Shown: piece by piece, positions 27,101 through 33,605 of the stretch
Position numbering within the stretch: the first letter of the stretch is position 1
Layout: every line of letters starts with the position of its first letter
Virus record (IMG/VR): IMGVR_UViG_3300027754_000183
Location: 1 to 42,278 of that record
Source of the DNA: a virus
DNA: 42,278 nucleotides
Reading direction: 5' to 3' (one strand)
Program-made: the position numbers and the translations under genes
The notes under the pieces: generated by a model
What the model saw: the letters and a program-made list of their open reading frames with translations, nothing else
Told to the model about the DNA's origin: nothing
Database searches by the model: none

Positions 27101-27163
27101 CGTCAGATGGAAAAGAAAATGCTTGGTAACGTAAATCAGTTACGACGGATGGCTGGCTACTAA
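21167..27163 (+). CDS. Giant ejection-type protein with HExxH motif (large polyvalent type)
   Basis: A 1998-residue protein, the largest in the window. The N-terminus (MPYNVQLPDGRIVEGIPDDV) is a small conserved opening of phage ejection proteins. Residues about 45-330 are Gly/Ala-rich with amphipathic segments, 340-430 are charged coiled coil, and 560-650 is a Pro/Gly/Ser linker that also overlaps a second gene in another frame. A zinc metallopeptidase motif HELTH lies at 1012-1016, with acidic residues in DEFVSEGL (E1061, E1065) as possible third ligand. Residues about 1500-1790 (FSISQLSQDSFGAML, INFKRAGASGNIQML, VVPFFGAYLQAQNVIY) resemble the large polyvalent-protein domain LPD38. Such proteins are packaged and injected, in the role of T7 gp16. 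It ends at the convergent terminator. Confidence 0.7.
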   Translation: MPYNVQLPDGRIVEGIPDDVSQLDAKKRILEAFPDLAAKQKRGFGEAITDVGASLVSGVGQLAQIPGQISQLAGITKAEDSDTGLQGLGKQLEQFGQESKSPILRGKEFVRAQKIEKADGMLAEFGTAIKETVKDPALLTSFFAEQVPNLLGSWGGGLIARGTTKALMVGATEEALGKAGVRGAIGTGAAMQGADVGSDTYVAAFKELKKQNPDMPDEEATGIALAKGRVAAIEASFLSLGAARLPGGATIERALAGKGMPGVGGFTRGFVGEAASEGLEEGGGKFISNVGLQEINPELSLTKGVGAAAGMGALGGGLFGGVSGMVTGGREDQRLQAIADIEQFKQDTIKAQEDAVAAIDQARRDAYETEQKDTEMRIMRERLGDRFTQSDAYNELLADVEASKAKAEQSAQNAAAKREAAITRQDELKARESAFTYAEPNAQGVMEAGRPITEADFKAMNIGATNKKLRNQLLGKDLSDPKVAKEVKTILEDYAGGDRGVKIIEGVTGFLERPEFSIPEPKKRERKPKAVVEQQVAPEAVAQEVVKPKRRMKPLKPTAEEVLSQEEQDLIRQELQDEQSAFNQQSARETPTAVSGPSESSVRVPSDGFGTTPGIDQSKRRGMVPVGNDVGQPIGGAAPVQRALGQQPLTLEEKAAQTVAQRNAPVKAYNPDIQEPSVKLNPRQAKEYREAIGNYLEKANYIGAKALDALAGDMHAKENSKDANRAYRGLSEEQKAYVAERTKELEKYTRRGSAYAKKQNEEVARRKAFEGTLEEEEGAPAVKPAKKPKEKTTKVGPISGTPLQQNKEFARRMGYVASVGGHRLKGAVNNKMMTAAKAGDIKGVLDALGKSKSPIYRQIASIARNVKGLKVAVDSTKIEKKFSKFKEGVDSAKITIANIDALREAKRRVDSGMTVSKAVEGIIQFPKGLTPDVKSDQSLSNTLFSNNALFEKDAFYKYVAEQEAMLEGYEESNRYAAGTPVEVEAIPGLYDPETNTIYIDEYFGKYEDVLAHELTHAISHDFVSSPRAKNTPTYKALDKLYQHVLGKFSDKDAYGLSSLDEFVSEGLSNPLFQKELSNIKYENTTAWNKFVQSIAKILGLKPDNALTELLNLTTTAAEQGQSTTRTGKPAFLLQAASLDALYEATGANRRAKPTEETGAFQTIKDSTKSRQAAKSAVNKFLNTAETMLFSADSALNNAIRKELESNKTNWETVKQMMFEVSTSQATHADAVAMQFLQHGSLKYDPKAYKWRAEKADDSWAGIVSKLADIAKNNGLSTEKVTNYAQQAFVAERLKGLAKSDREIYSHMTPEQIEAGLKFFEMLPELRDVQKSWNAVRKNTMDIAVQSGLYNKDQAKELLDIMDYVPFYRVEQLAQRAGPKEYGRGLIDFAKGFKIKGSEQEVANIFDNMERWTSYTVARAVKNRSALNLYDTAKKLFPDEVKDLRQDETVHREQNTIDLWVDGQRQKVEFKDPLFVYAFTGIESAAIPHFGVASAASNILRKNIVLMPLFSISQLSQDSFGAMLTSGLKHPWLLPLEVAKEFTKTLRGKSAAATELTKYGAVGVRDYSATFIRENAEILAGLKKDTKSGAFMRALENFAMASDNAVRQAVYNMTLKETGDKALAVERAFEIINFKRAGASGNIQMLRQVVPFFGAYLQAQNVIYKTLSGKGIAPQQKKEAHRILASNALKIGALAFMYAALSADDEDYQKMDPSIRDRHLLIPGTAFMLPLRSDLTLMPKLIAEYTYLGMTDNSFTDDKKIRRAMSSALAEAVLSPTVVPQVFKPFLEVGTNYNFFTGRSIIGQHLAGLETEKQYTTSTSELGKFIGSSGLIAPVNVDHIIKGVTGTTGGLLLHLTNGLVNGVSDQPRPEKSWQDAIASTPGLSAFVAKEYGNADKNDYYELRDEVSKAVNTLRDIEKHGTVEEYREFESKRVDLLKTKDQVNNINRQLSELRAYERDVIEAPESRMDAEKKGQEIERIRQMEKKMLGNVNQLRRMAGY
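22896..23099 (+). CDS. Nested out-of-frame gene, 67 aa, unknown function
   Basis: This gene lies wholly inside the giant ejection gene in another frame (+1 relative to it). The ATG is preceded by AGGAG at 22884-22888 with a 7-base spacer, a perfect ribosome-binding site in the middle of a coding region. The product is a coherent, non-low-complexity helical protein: LLQLSADQVSQAFECLATDL, then PPPELTNLNDEEWFLLGMML, then DNLLEERHQ. The outer protein in this stretch (residues 577-644) is a Gly/Pro/Ser linker with arginine CGA and glycine GGA codons where its other parts favour CGT and GGT, as expected if the inner frame is the constrained one. The function is unknown. It could be made separately from the late mRNA. 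Confidence 0.7.
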   Translation: MNNQLSTSKVLGRLLQLSADQVSQAFECLATDLEPPPELTNLNDEEWFLLGMMLDNLLEERHQSSVH

Positions 27164-27186
27164 AAAGGATCCCGCCGAAGCGGGAT
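27162..27186 (-). terminator. Intrinsic terminator for leftward transcripts
   Basis: A 7-bp perfect stem (ATCCCGC at 27169-27175, GCGGGAT at 27180-27186) encloses a 4-base loop. Read on the - strand the loop is TTCG, a very stable tetraloop, and the stem is followed by CC and five T residues (complement of the A run at 27162-27166). This is the form of a rho-independent terminator for the early operon ending at 27231. On the + strand there is no T run, so it would stop rightward transcripts less well, though it sits just behind the last late gene. Confidence 0.8.
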
Positions 27187-27215
27187 TAAGTCCTCAATGT
27201 GGGATCGAGGAGAAG

Positions 27216-27235
27216 AGTGATGTAACTATATCACT
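27216..27235. repeat. Near-perfect palindrome in convergent gap
   Basis: AGTGATGTA at 27216-27224 and TATATCACT at 27227-27235 pair with one mismatch around a 2-base centre. It covers the stop codon of the leftward gene ending at 27231. It may be a second weak hairpin at the meeting point of the two operons or a protein-binding site. No T run follows on either strand. Confidence 0.5.
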
Positions 27236-27431
27236 TAACTCTCCATAAGCGCAAGCCATATTTCCCATTTTCTACAACTTGTTTGCATTTAACCTCAATC
27301 CCCAGCCTTTCTGCTTCCTCCAGTAGGTCTTTTTCATGCGCCTTACGGTCTAAACAAGGGATGAATACAGACTGCTCAGGTTCAAGCCTCTTCCAAGGGA
27401 TCAAGAATATCTGATTTAATATTTTCAACAT
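27231..27431 (-). CDS. Small phage protein after primase gene, unknown
   Basis: A 66-residue basic protein starting inside the end of the primase-helicase gene (50-base overlap). The pattern SVFIPCLDRKAHEKDLLEEA, then LGIEVKCKQVVENGKYGLRL with a final W-R, looks like a compact alpha/beta fold seen in other small phage proteins. The ribosome-binding site is weak, so translation probably depends on ribosomes finishing the primase. It is the last gene of the leftward operon and is followed by the hairpin terminator. No catalytic motif is visible. Confidence 0.6.
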   Translation of the reverse strand: MLKILNQIFLIPWKRLEPEQSVFIPCLDRKAHEKDLLEEAERLGIEVKCKQVVENGKYGLRLWRVK

Positions 27432-30243
27432 TTAGTAAAGCTTCTTCCCTAAAGAACTCCAGCTTGGTAGCATCAAACACTAAGGCTGGTGCATTTAGAT
27501 TGGTATCTACAATAGTACCTGAAGTCATACGCTTGCGTTTCTGACCTAAAAAAGCACCACTCTTCTTGTGCATAGCCAACGATTCGTCAAAGTTTAACTG
27601 GGATTTATTACACTCAGCACGGTACTCCTTGGCAACCACGTATAAAAGCTTTGTATCGGGTTCGTAGCGTGCGGTTAATGCGCCCCTTGGTTCTCTAATC
27701 GGACCTGTCTCCAAGCCTGTTTTGTGGTCTTTCTTGCCGTTAATAACCAACACCTCGTGGAACTTACGCTGTATAAAGCCGCTAAGGAAGTCGCTATTTT
27801 CAGATACCATCTGTTTGTTTTGCGCCCTAGATTCTTTAATATGTTTAATAATATAAGCCATTACAGGTTTGTGGTCGATATTGTGCAGTCCTAGATTCTT
27901 AGCAATAATTCCGCCTGTGATAGCGATTGCCGACATAGCTGACCAATACCGTTCTTGTGATTTAATATCGGCGGCTTTTTCAATTTTTATCTGCACGTCG
28001 CCTAAGAACTTAATAACCTCGGGTAGATGTGAAACTACGTATTGCATAAATGGAAAGATAGCGTGTCCGTAGTTAGTATGTAGCCGACTAAAGTGTTGCC
28101 TTGCCCATACAGGATCATCATTGACGTCGTTAAAGATATGTAACTCCATCATACGCATTAGCTCGCCTTCAGGAAAAGCCTTGATAGAAAGTAAGTCATC
28201 ACGCAAGGAGCGATTAGATGTTGTAATTAATCCTGTTGCCCACTTGGTATGGTTAAGGCGCTCTGCATTGTTCTGAGACTGCATACGGTTCTTAGCACGT
28301 CCCTCAGTAATATCGTAAGCCAAGTTAGACTTCTGCTGGGGATCCATGTTTGTCATCTCGTCAAACAAAATAGGGATGTTTTGAAATGTACCAATGCGTT
28401 GTAGCTTCTGATTGTACGTATCTTTAACCCGCATAAAACTATCTTCGGGATGCCCGTAAATACTACCAATGGTGTGCAGTACTGTAGTCTTTCCTGATCC
28501 TGACCCCTGCGATTTAAGGCTAAGTAAATAACCCTTTAGGTTAGTAAACTTTAATAACACGTTGCCAAAACCCATAAAGAAAGCAAAAGCTTTAGCCTCC
28601 ATCTCCTCTCTAGCATACGCATTGATAACATCTTTCCAAACGTGGAAGTCACCTTTCTCCCTGAACATTGGTACAAGTTCAATAGTTGTAGCGGTAGGGG
28701 GGCTGTATTTAATTTCAGTAGACGTAATTTCTTTGTCGCCAATAATAAAACCCGAGTCGTCAGGTAGCCAACCAAATTGCTTGCGTGCTAGTTCTGCTTC
28801 TGTAGAGGCTTGTAGTTCTTCCACCCATCTAGTTATGTATGCCATAAGTATGTTTACTTTCTTACCTAGTATTGCTACTCCGTGTTTGCCAACGGTGTCT
28901 CTAAATCTTTCCATAGCCAGTACGTCAGTCAAAGGCATAATGAATTCTTTAACTCCGTCCTTTGGTAAATGCAAGCGTAGCAAAACGCTTTCTCCTCTGT
29001 CGGGGTCGTGCATACGCTTAACTGCATAAAAGTCATACGGGTAAACCAACGTCATCTCTTCGTCGCCATCTTCGTTCTTCAACTTGGTGTATATACCACC
29101 TGCCGCACCCCGTGTGTATGGGAATGGGAATTTAGGAATTTGATATATGGTAGGCGCTTCGCCTTCTTCGGCTGGAATTTCTACTACGTTATCTTCTTTT
29201 TTAGCTTCAGCAAACTCTTTACCTAATTGGATAGGAGAAGTAATGTTGTGAGGACATCCTTGACACGGTGTTGGATTTAGCTTTTTAAATGTAGAGCAGG
29301 TATAAGGACCTGTTGTCTGACTTGCTTTCTTTTCAGTAGCTTGAGCAGAATAATCGGGGTGCTTATTAGATAGGGTATGGATGGCTTTATCTCTATCCAC
29401 ACAGGCGTTGGCAATACTTAGCCCTCCTCTCCAAAGAGGCTCATCTATTGTCTCTTGATTTTCGTATATGTGTAAAAGTTGTGGGCAACCTGTACCCTTA
29501 GCGCTCTTAATCATAATTGTTTTAAAACGGGAAATGTTGTTACCCATTAAAGCTAGGGTCATTGTGTCCATCTGACGAGGTACAAAAGGCTTGCCAGTCA
29601 TACCAGCAAAAATATCTTCGCCATCAAAAGGTATATTTAAAACATCTTCTATAACACTCTTATCCACCAGGGGACCGGTAAGTAACATTTCTACTGGGAC
29701 TGGGTTTTGTGGGTCTTTAAAGTTAAGAGTATTTGGAATACGCAGTACCCGTGCTGTATCCGCAGTAACGGATGCGTCTGCCGCAAGCTTGTGCATAGCG
29801 CAAAGCGCTTTTAATTTCTCAGCTAGGGGTTTCCATTCCTCGCTTGGCAAAGCCGCCTGTAGCCCCCAATATGCGTGGATACCGTTGCCTGAATTAACTA
29901 CTGTAGGTTTAGGTAGCTTTGTATTTTTGATAAACTCTTTAAGCGCATTCATGCCCTCAGCTTGGTCAGCATAGGGTTTACCCACACCACAATCAATATC
30001 AATAAAGAAAGACTTTAATGCTTGTGCATTCTTGGCAGTCCTGCCTTCTTTGGGATCGGTGAATGAAGCTAAAGCAAAATAGGAGTTATACCCATCGTTA
30101 ACTAATTGTTCCGATAGTCTACATACTTCTGCGATACTTCCCACAAACTTTTGTCTTGGGCTTTCATCTTTCTTTAATCCCACCACGCAATACGACCCTG
30201 TATCAGGAAGTAATACGGATAGAAAATCATTTGTATTTAACAT
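27382..30243 (-). CDS. Replicative primase-helicase: AEP primase plus DUF927-type ATPase
   Basis: A 953-residue replication protein. The N-terminal domain is an archaeo-eukaryotic-type primase: the metal-binding FFIDIDCG (D82, D84), the SGNGIHAYWG motif with H123, and DTARVLRIPNTLNFK at about 162-176. A zinc-type cluster follows (C316, C327, C330). The C-terminal part is a DUF927-type helicase ATPase with Walker A GSGSGKT (580-586, K585) and Walker B ILFDEM (D628, E629), followed by TTSNRSLRDDLL, a sensor-like segment. Together these would prime and unwind phage DNA at the fork. It works with the polymerase, SNF2 helicase and ssDNA-binding candidate coded upstream. A TATAAT at 30261-30266 lies 18 bases before the start. 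Confidence 0.85.
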   Translation of the reverse strand: MLNTNDFLSVLLPDTGSYCVVGLKKDESPRQKFVGSIAEVCRLSEQLVNDGYNSYFALASFTDPKEGRTAKNAQALKSFFIDIDCGVGKPYADQAEGMNALKEFIKNTKLPKPTVVNSGNGIHAYWGLQAALPSEEWKPLAEKLKALCAMHKLAADASVTADTARVLRIPNTLNFKDPQNPVPVEMLLTGPLVDKSVIEDVLNIPFDGEDIFAGMTGKPFVPRQMDTMTLALMGNNISRFKTIMIKSAKGTGCPQLLHIYENQETIDEPLWRGGLSIANACVDRDKAIHTLSNKHPDYSAQATEKKASQTTGPYTCSTFKKLNPTPCQGCPHNITSPIQLGKEFAEAKKEDNVVEIPAEEGEAPTIYQIPKFPFPYTRGAAGGIYTKLKNEDGDEEMTLVYPYDFYAVKRMHDPDRGESVLLRLHLPKDGVKEFIMPLTDVLAMERFRDTVGKHGVAILGKKVNILMAYITRWVEELQASTEAELARKQFGWLPDDSGFIIGDKEITSTEIKYSPPTATTIELVPMFREKGDFHVWKDVINAYAREEMEAKAFAFFMGFGNVLLKFTNLKGYLLSLKSQGSGSGKTTVLHTIGSIYGHPEDSFMRVKDTYNQKLQRIGTFQNIPILFDEMTNMDPQQKSNLAYDITEGRAKNRMQSQNNAERLNHTKWATGLITTSNRSLRDDLLSIKAFPEGELMRMMELHIFNDVNDDPVWARQHFSRLHTNYGHAIFPFMQYVVSHLPEVIKFLGDVQIKIEKAADIKSQERYWSAMSAIAITGGIIAKNLGLHNIDHKPVMAYIIKHIKESRAQNKQMVSENSDFLSGFIQRKFHEVLVINGKKDHKTGLETGPIREPRGALTARYEPDTKLLYVVAKEYRAECNKSQLNFDESLAMHKKSGAFLGQKRKRMTSGTIVDTNLNAPALVFDATKLEFFREEALLNVENIKSDILDPLEEA

Positions 30244-30254
30244 AGCCGCCTTTA

Positions 30255-30292
30255 GCCGTCATTATAAAAAGGGATGGGCAGGGATAGACGGC
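30255..30292 (-). promoter_or_regulatory. Possible control site before primase: -10 box within inverted repeat
   Basis: A perfect TATAAT (- strand, 30261-30266) lies 18 bases before the primase ATG, but no good -35 box is seen at the usual distance. The box is enclosed by a 6-bp inverted repeat, GCCGTC at 30255-30260 and GACGGC at 30287-30292. An activator-dependent or repressed promoter is possible, and a DNA-binding protein is coded just upstream. Weak evidence. Confidence 0.35.
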
Positions 30293-30332
30293 GGTATATC
30301 CTTTTCGGTAGCTAACCTAGCCCCCCACACAA

Positions 30333-30563
30333 CTATTTCAATTTACCAACAAGTTTTTGCATCTTGTCCCAATGCTTCTCAGGGACATTAGTTTTGCCAC
30401 GAAACCAAGAGTACACCGTCATGCGGGATACGCTAAAAAATTCAGACACATCAGTTACAGGAATATCCCGTTTAGTGCAAGCAAGTCCTAGCTGTACCCC
30501 TATCTTGGATTTGTCCGAAGCATTTACCTCATTGATAAAGCTACTCGCATATCCTTTAGACAT
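30333..30563 (-). CDS. Small helix-turn-helix DNA-binding protein
   Basis: A 76-residue basic protein. Residues about 35-57 (PVTDVSEFFSVSRMTVYSWF) form a Cro/XRE-like helix-turn-helix, followed by RGKTNVPEKHWDKMQKLVGK. There is no second domain, so it would act as a small regulator, probably a dimer. A GAGGAG ribosome-binding site lies in the end of the ssDNA-binding gene upstream, only 2 bases away. It sits directly before the primase gene and an inverted repeat that brackets a -10 box, so control of the primase or of early promoters is a reasonable guess. Target sites are not proven. Confidence 0.7.
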   Translation of the reverse strand: MSKGYASSFINEVNASDKSKIGVQLGLACTKRDIPVTDVSEFFSVSRMTVYSWFRGKTNVPEKHWDKMQKLVGKLK

Positions 30564-30565
30564 GA

Positions 30566-31462
30566 TTACTCCTCATCATCCCAGTCAGAAAGAATCTTAC
30601 TTAAATCTTTCTTAGCGGCAGGTTCTTCTTTCTTGGTAGTACGTTTAGTCGGCTCTAAAGCTTCAGCTTCTTTTTCTACCTTGGTTACTTCTTCAGGGTC
30701 AGCAGATTTAGACTTAGCTGGAGCTTCTAATGCAGGGGTATCATCCTTAGGTTTAGCAACCGTCATAGTAATTGCTTTGATAGCTTCAGTACTCTTACCT
30801 TGGTCAATAGCCGTAGAAATTTCATTAGTTTCTAAGAAGCGTACTGGCTTGAATGTAATCTTAGGTGTAGAACTTGCAGTATCAAAACGCATCTCAGTTA
30901 CAACCGCAGTAATAGGAACACCCTTAGCACCGATCATCTTAGCGTACATCTGCAAAGGCCATTTACCAGCTTCACCCTCACCAAAGATCGAAGTAGAAGG
31001 AAGAACTAATTGGAATACATCTCCACCAATATCATTATCCAAAACTACTGCAATACGTTGGCTAAAGCGACAAGCACGACCTTCACCTTGCCCTGAACCT
31101 TTAATGTTCTGTGGGCAATTAGCGCATCCAGTAGACTGTGGTGCTTCAACAGATTTATCAGGATAGTCGCCGTTAGCAGACCAGCAATCAGGAGGTGCGG
31201 ATACACCCTTCTTGTATGTACCAGCGTAGTAAGTACGAGCGACCTTTGAGGAAGCCGCAACAACCACCACATTAAGATTGCGTTCTTCTTTCTGCGCAAT
31301 TTCTTTTCCGTTTACTAACAAGCGCCATACACCGCCCTCAATAGAAATACGTTTACTACCGCCACCACCACTACCCATAAGGGCTTTAGTAGTATCGTCC
31401 AACTCCAGCGACTGTAAGTGCGCTGGTAAACTCATGTCCAACATAGCAAGTTCTTTGCTCAT
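30566..31462 (-). CDS. Putative ssDNA-binding protein with zinc motif and acidic tail
   Basis: A 298-residue protein. The second of two tandem ATGs (31462) is chosen because it lies 6 bases from AGGAG; the first is too close. Residues about 35-190 form a beta-rich core (KRISIEGGVWRLLVNGKEIA, NLNVVVVAAS, RIAVVLDNDIGGDVFQLVLP) with four cysteines (C93, C113, C116, C131) that could bind zinc. A Lys/Glu/Ala/Pro-rich linker follows, then the tail SDWDDEE. An OB-like core with a flexible linker and acidic end is the plan of phage and bacterial ssDNA-binding proteins, and the place beside primase and helicase fits. No family was recognised with certainty. Confidence 0.55.
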   Translation of the reverse strand: MSKELAMLDMSLPAHLQSLELDDTTKALMGSGGGGSKRISIEGGVWRLLVNGKEIAQKEERNLNVVVVAASSKVARTYYAGTYKKGVSAPPDCWSANGDYPDKSVEAPQSTGCANCPQNIKGSGQGEGRACRFSQRIAVVLDNDIGGDVFQLVLPSTSIFGEGEAGKWPLQMYAKMIGAKGVPITAVVTEMRFDTASSTPKITFKPVRFLETNEISTAIDQGKSTEAIKAITMTVAKPKDDTPALEAPAKSKSADPEEVTKVEKEAEALEPTKRTTKKEEPAAKKDLSKILSDWDDEE

Positions 31463-31471
31463 CATCTTCTC

Positions 31472-31861
31472 CTATTTTCTAGATCGTGTTACTCGTACTG
31501 TGTAAGCCGCATCCGCTTGAAGCCCCGGCGGGTGCAAATCGGGGTTCTCTTCTAAAAATGTTTGCACATTAGTGTCCGAAATTCTTTGATGTAGAAAGTG
31601 AAAGGCATCATGCTCTTTAATAAAATTATAAAAAGATTGCCAATCACTTGTCCAATAACGTTTCTTTAATGTTCTGCTAACTGTACCAAATGAAGTCTTT
31701 AACCCATCAGTACCTACTTCTTTGCAGATGTTTGCTAATTCGCTTTTAATTATTTCCTCTTGTTCTTCAAGTTCTCTGACTTGTTTCTCAAGGGCATAAC
31801 GTTCATCACGAATCTTTACATAGATTTTTACTAGCTTGTCTGCTGATGCTTCTTTATTCAT
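31472..31861 (-). CDS. Coiled-coil phage protein, unknown function
   Basis: A 129-residue protein. Residues about 5-50 are a coiled coil (LVKIYVKIRDERYALEKQVR, ELEEQEEIIKSELANICKEV). Residues about 52-110 are an ordered domain (TDGLKTSFGTVSRTLKKRYW, WQSFYNFIKEHDAFHFLHQR, VQTFLEENPD). The pairing of a coiled coil with a short beta/helical end and the GLKTSFGTVS segment is reminiscent of phage Gp157-type proteins, but the match is loose. AAGGAG lies 5 bases before the ATG, and a strong promoter with a palindromic -35 region lies just upstream, so this gene heads its own transcript with the ssDNA-binding, HTH and primase genes behind it. Confidence 0.65.
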   Translation of the reverse strand: MNKEASADKLVKIYVKIRDERYALEKQVRELEEQEEIIKSELANICKEVGTDGLKTSFGTVSRTLKKRYWTSDWQSFYNFIKEHDAFHFLHQRISDTNVQTFLEENPDLHPPGLQADAAYTVRVTRSRK

Positions 31862-31886
31862 CTCTTCTCCTTTTCGGTATACCTAT

Positions 31887-31915
31887 AATGTAGTACCAAA
31901 CATTGACATTGTCAA
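31887..31915 (-). promoter_or_regulatory. Sigma-70 promoter with operator-like palindrome
   Basis: On the - strand, TTGACA (31910-31915) and TACATT (31887-31892) are separated by 17 bases, a near-consensus sigma-70 promoter that would start about 20 bases before the ATG at 31861. The -35 box is one arm of a perfect palindrome, TTGACATTGTCAA on the + strand at 31903-31915, a typical size for a repressor half-site pair. Binding there would block polymerase. Confidence 0.7.
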
Positions 31916-33462
31916 GAGTCATCTTCAATTATATTTTTATAAAGGTCAATCATTTTTGTATGTATATCTACCTTTCCTTGCAACATCTTGTACATCTTCT
32001 TTTCTACTGGGGACCCCTGTAAGTGAACTACTGTGCAAGGGTTGTGTTGTCCTGCTCTATGTACACGAGCATTAGCTTGCAGATAAGTTTCAACTGAAGT
32101 AATAGGGGAAAACCATACCACTACGTTAGCCGCAGTTAGTGTTACTCCATGTGCGGCGGCTTGCGGTTGTATTACAAGAACCTTAGGGTTAGTGTCGTTT
32201 TGAAAACGAGCAAATATATCTGTGCGATTACTTGCTGAGACTGAGCCATTTATAATTTCTGCGGTGTATCCTGCTCTCTTCAATTCTTCTGTAATAATCT
32301 CAATGGCGTGGCGGTAGGGGACAAATATTAACACCTTATGACTAGCCTCGTCAATCACTTCCTTTAACTCATTGATTCTATTAGAGGCATCAAACTCAAC
32401 TACCTCTCCACTATCCGAATAGACTGCGCCACATGAAAGCTGGAGTAATTTATTCAAGTTTGCGGCGGCATTTACTGTTGTTATTTCTTCCCCTGCGGCA
32501 ACAGCTAACATATTTTTACGGATGATTTCGTAGTATTTTTCCTGCTGTGCAGTTAGTGGTACATCTCTAGTGGTGTAAGTCATGTCAGGTAGGTCTAGGC
32601 ATTCGTCTTTTGTGAAACGTATTGCAGGTTGCAATACTGTGTGGACTGTTTTTTCTGAATTAGGTTTTGGAACCCATTTGAATTGGGTTAACTTGTACAT
32701 AACCATGTCTCGGAAAGAACCATAGAATCTTGGTACTCCTTGGGGGTTAATTAACCGTGCTAAACCATACGCATCGGTGGGGGACTGCGAAGCTGGTGTG
32801 CCTGTTAACATCCATAACCAAGTCTTAGGTTTGATGATAGAGTTAAGGGTTTTCCAACGTGTTGTAGATACCGTCTTGTATGCGTTAGCTTCATCAATAA
32901 CTACTAGATCAAAGTCTTCTTCTATTACGGTATCCCTAATAATTCCAAGCCCGTCGTAATTACAAATAACAAACTCAGCGTCGCTTTGAACTGCTTGGAT
33001 TCTTTTCTCTCTTGAATAGCTATGAGCTATCGCTGTCGTCCTGTGCATAGCAAATCTAAATAGGTCGTTCTGCCAAGCTGATTGCATGATAGATAACGGA
33101 CACAAAACTAAAACACGTTTGATAACTCCTATGTTCATTAGGTAGTCTGCCGCCCATATAACTGAACCTGTCTTGCCTGTGCCTTGCTCGTTAAAACAAA
33201 ACGCTCGGCGGTGTAAAGTTAGGAATTCAGCAGTAGTACGCTGGTGGTCAAACGGTTTATATAACCCAGGCCACTTATAGTTAGCGCGTATTGGAGATGG
33301 CACGTCTTTGTATTTAAGGTTTTTTAATACTTGCGCTTCATCTAGCCCCCACTTGACTAGCACCCTACCATCGTCCAAAATTTTACTCTTTGGTATTACT
33401 GTAGTAATGCGGTTTGGGTCACGTACTTTAAGTAGTAACGCCTTGTTTTCTATGATCTGCAA
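31912..33462 (-). CDS. SNF2-type DEAD-box helicase
   Basis: A 516-residue superfamily 2 helicase of the SNF2 group. Motif I is NEQGTGKTG (K97), motif II is VIDEAN (D190, E191; DEAN in place of DEAH), motif III is LTGTPA (219-224), and motif VI is ANARVHRAGQ (R469). The DHQRTTAEFL region upstream of motif I is the Q-like motif. Such phage helicases move along double-stranded DNA and may act in replication, recombination or fork remodelling, as T4 UvsW does. I chose the TTG at 33462, 6 bases behind GGAG, since no ATG is available; a TTG at 33489 is in frame but has no site. A structured leader of about 137 bases precedes it. Confidence 0.85.
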   Translation of the reverse strand: MQIIENKALLLKVRDPNRITTVIPKSKILDDGRVLVKWGLDEAQVLKNLKYKDVPSPIRANYKWPGLYKPFDHQRTTAEFLTLHRRAFCFNEQGTGKTGSVIWAADYLMNIGVIKRVLVLCPLSIMQSAWQNDLFRFAMHRTTAIAHSYSREKRIQAVQSDAEFVICNYDGLGIIRDTVIEEDFDLVVIDEANAYKTVSTTRWKTLNSIIKPKTWLWMLTGTPASQSPTDAYGLARLINPQGVPRFYGSFRDMVMYKLTQFKWVPKPNSEKTVHTVLQPAIRFTKDECLDLPDMTYTTRDVPLTAQQEKYYEIIRKNMLAVAAGEEITTVNAAANLNKLLQLSCGAVYSDSGEVVEFDASNRINELKEVIDEASHKVLIFVPYRHAIEIITEELKRAGYTAEIINGSVSASNRTDIFARFQNDTNPKVLVIQPQAAAHGVTLTAANVVVWFSPITSVETYLQANARVHRAGQHNPCTVVHLQGSPVEKKMYKMLQGKVDIHTKMIDLYKNIIEDDS

Positions 33463-33599
33463 TCTCTTCTCCAATAGGAATACGACCAAAACACACGTTT
33501 TGATTGAAACAACTCCTTACGGGAGTTAATCGGTTGGGTCATTGCCAAGGAGGGAAGATACCCCGTGAAGGGAAAAATATCTAACTAGCAACCCCAACT
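33463..33599 (-). promoter_or_regulatory. Structured 5' leader of the helicase transcript
   Basis: Between the predicted transcription start (about 33599) and the TTG start lies an untranslated stretch, unusual in this packed genome. Two hairpins can form. One is at 33557-33581 (GATA/TATC outer and CCC/GGG inner pairs). The other is a 6-bp perfect stem, AACTCC and GGAGTT at 33511-33527. The second stem contains AAGGAG, a sequestered ribosome-binding-like sequence. A 30-codon ORF (33450-33542) is also open but has no site. This could be translational control or attenuation. Confidence 0.4.
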
Positions 33600-33605
33600 G
33601 ATACG

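Noticed and set aside
31045-31299. ORF of 84 codons on the - strand within the ssDNA-binding gene
   Set aside because: It lies in another frame with a composition typical of a shadow and no ribosome-binding site, unlike the nested gene at 22896.
33450-33542. A 30-codon ORF in the leader of the helicase gene
   Set aside because: No ribosome-binding site and unusual composition. It is mentioned in the leader entry but not listed as a gene.
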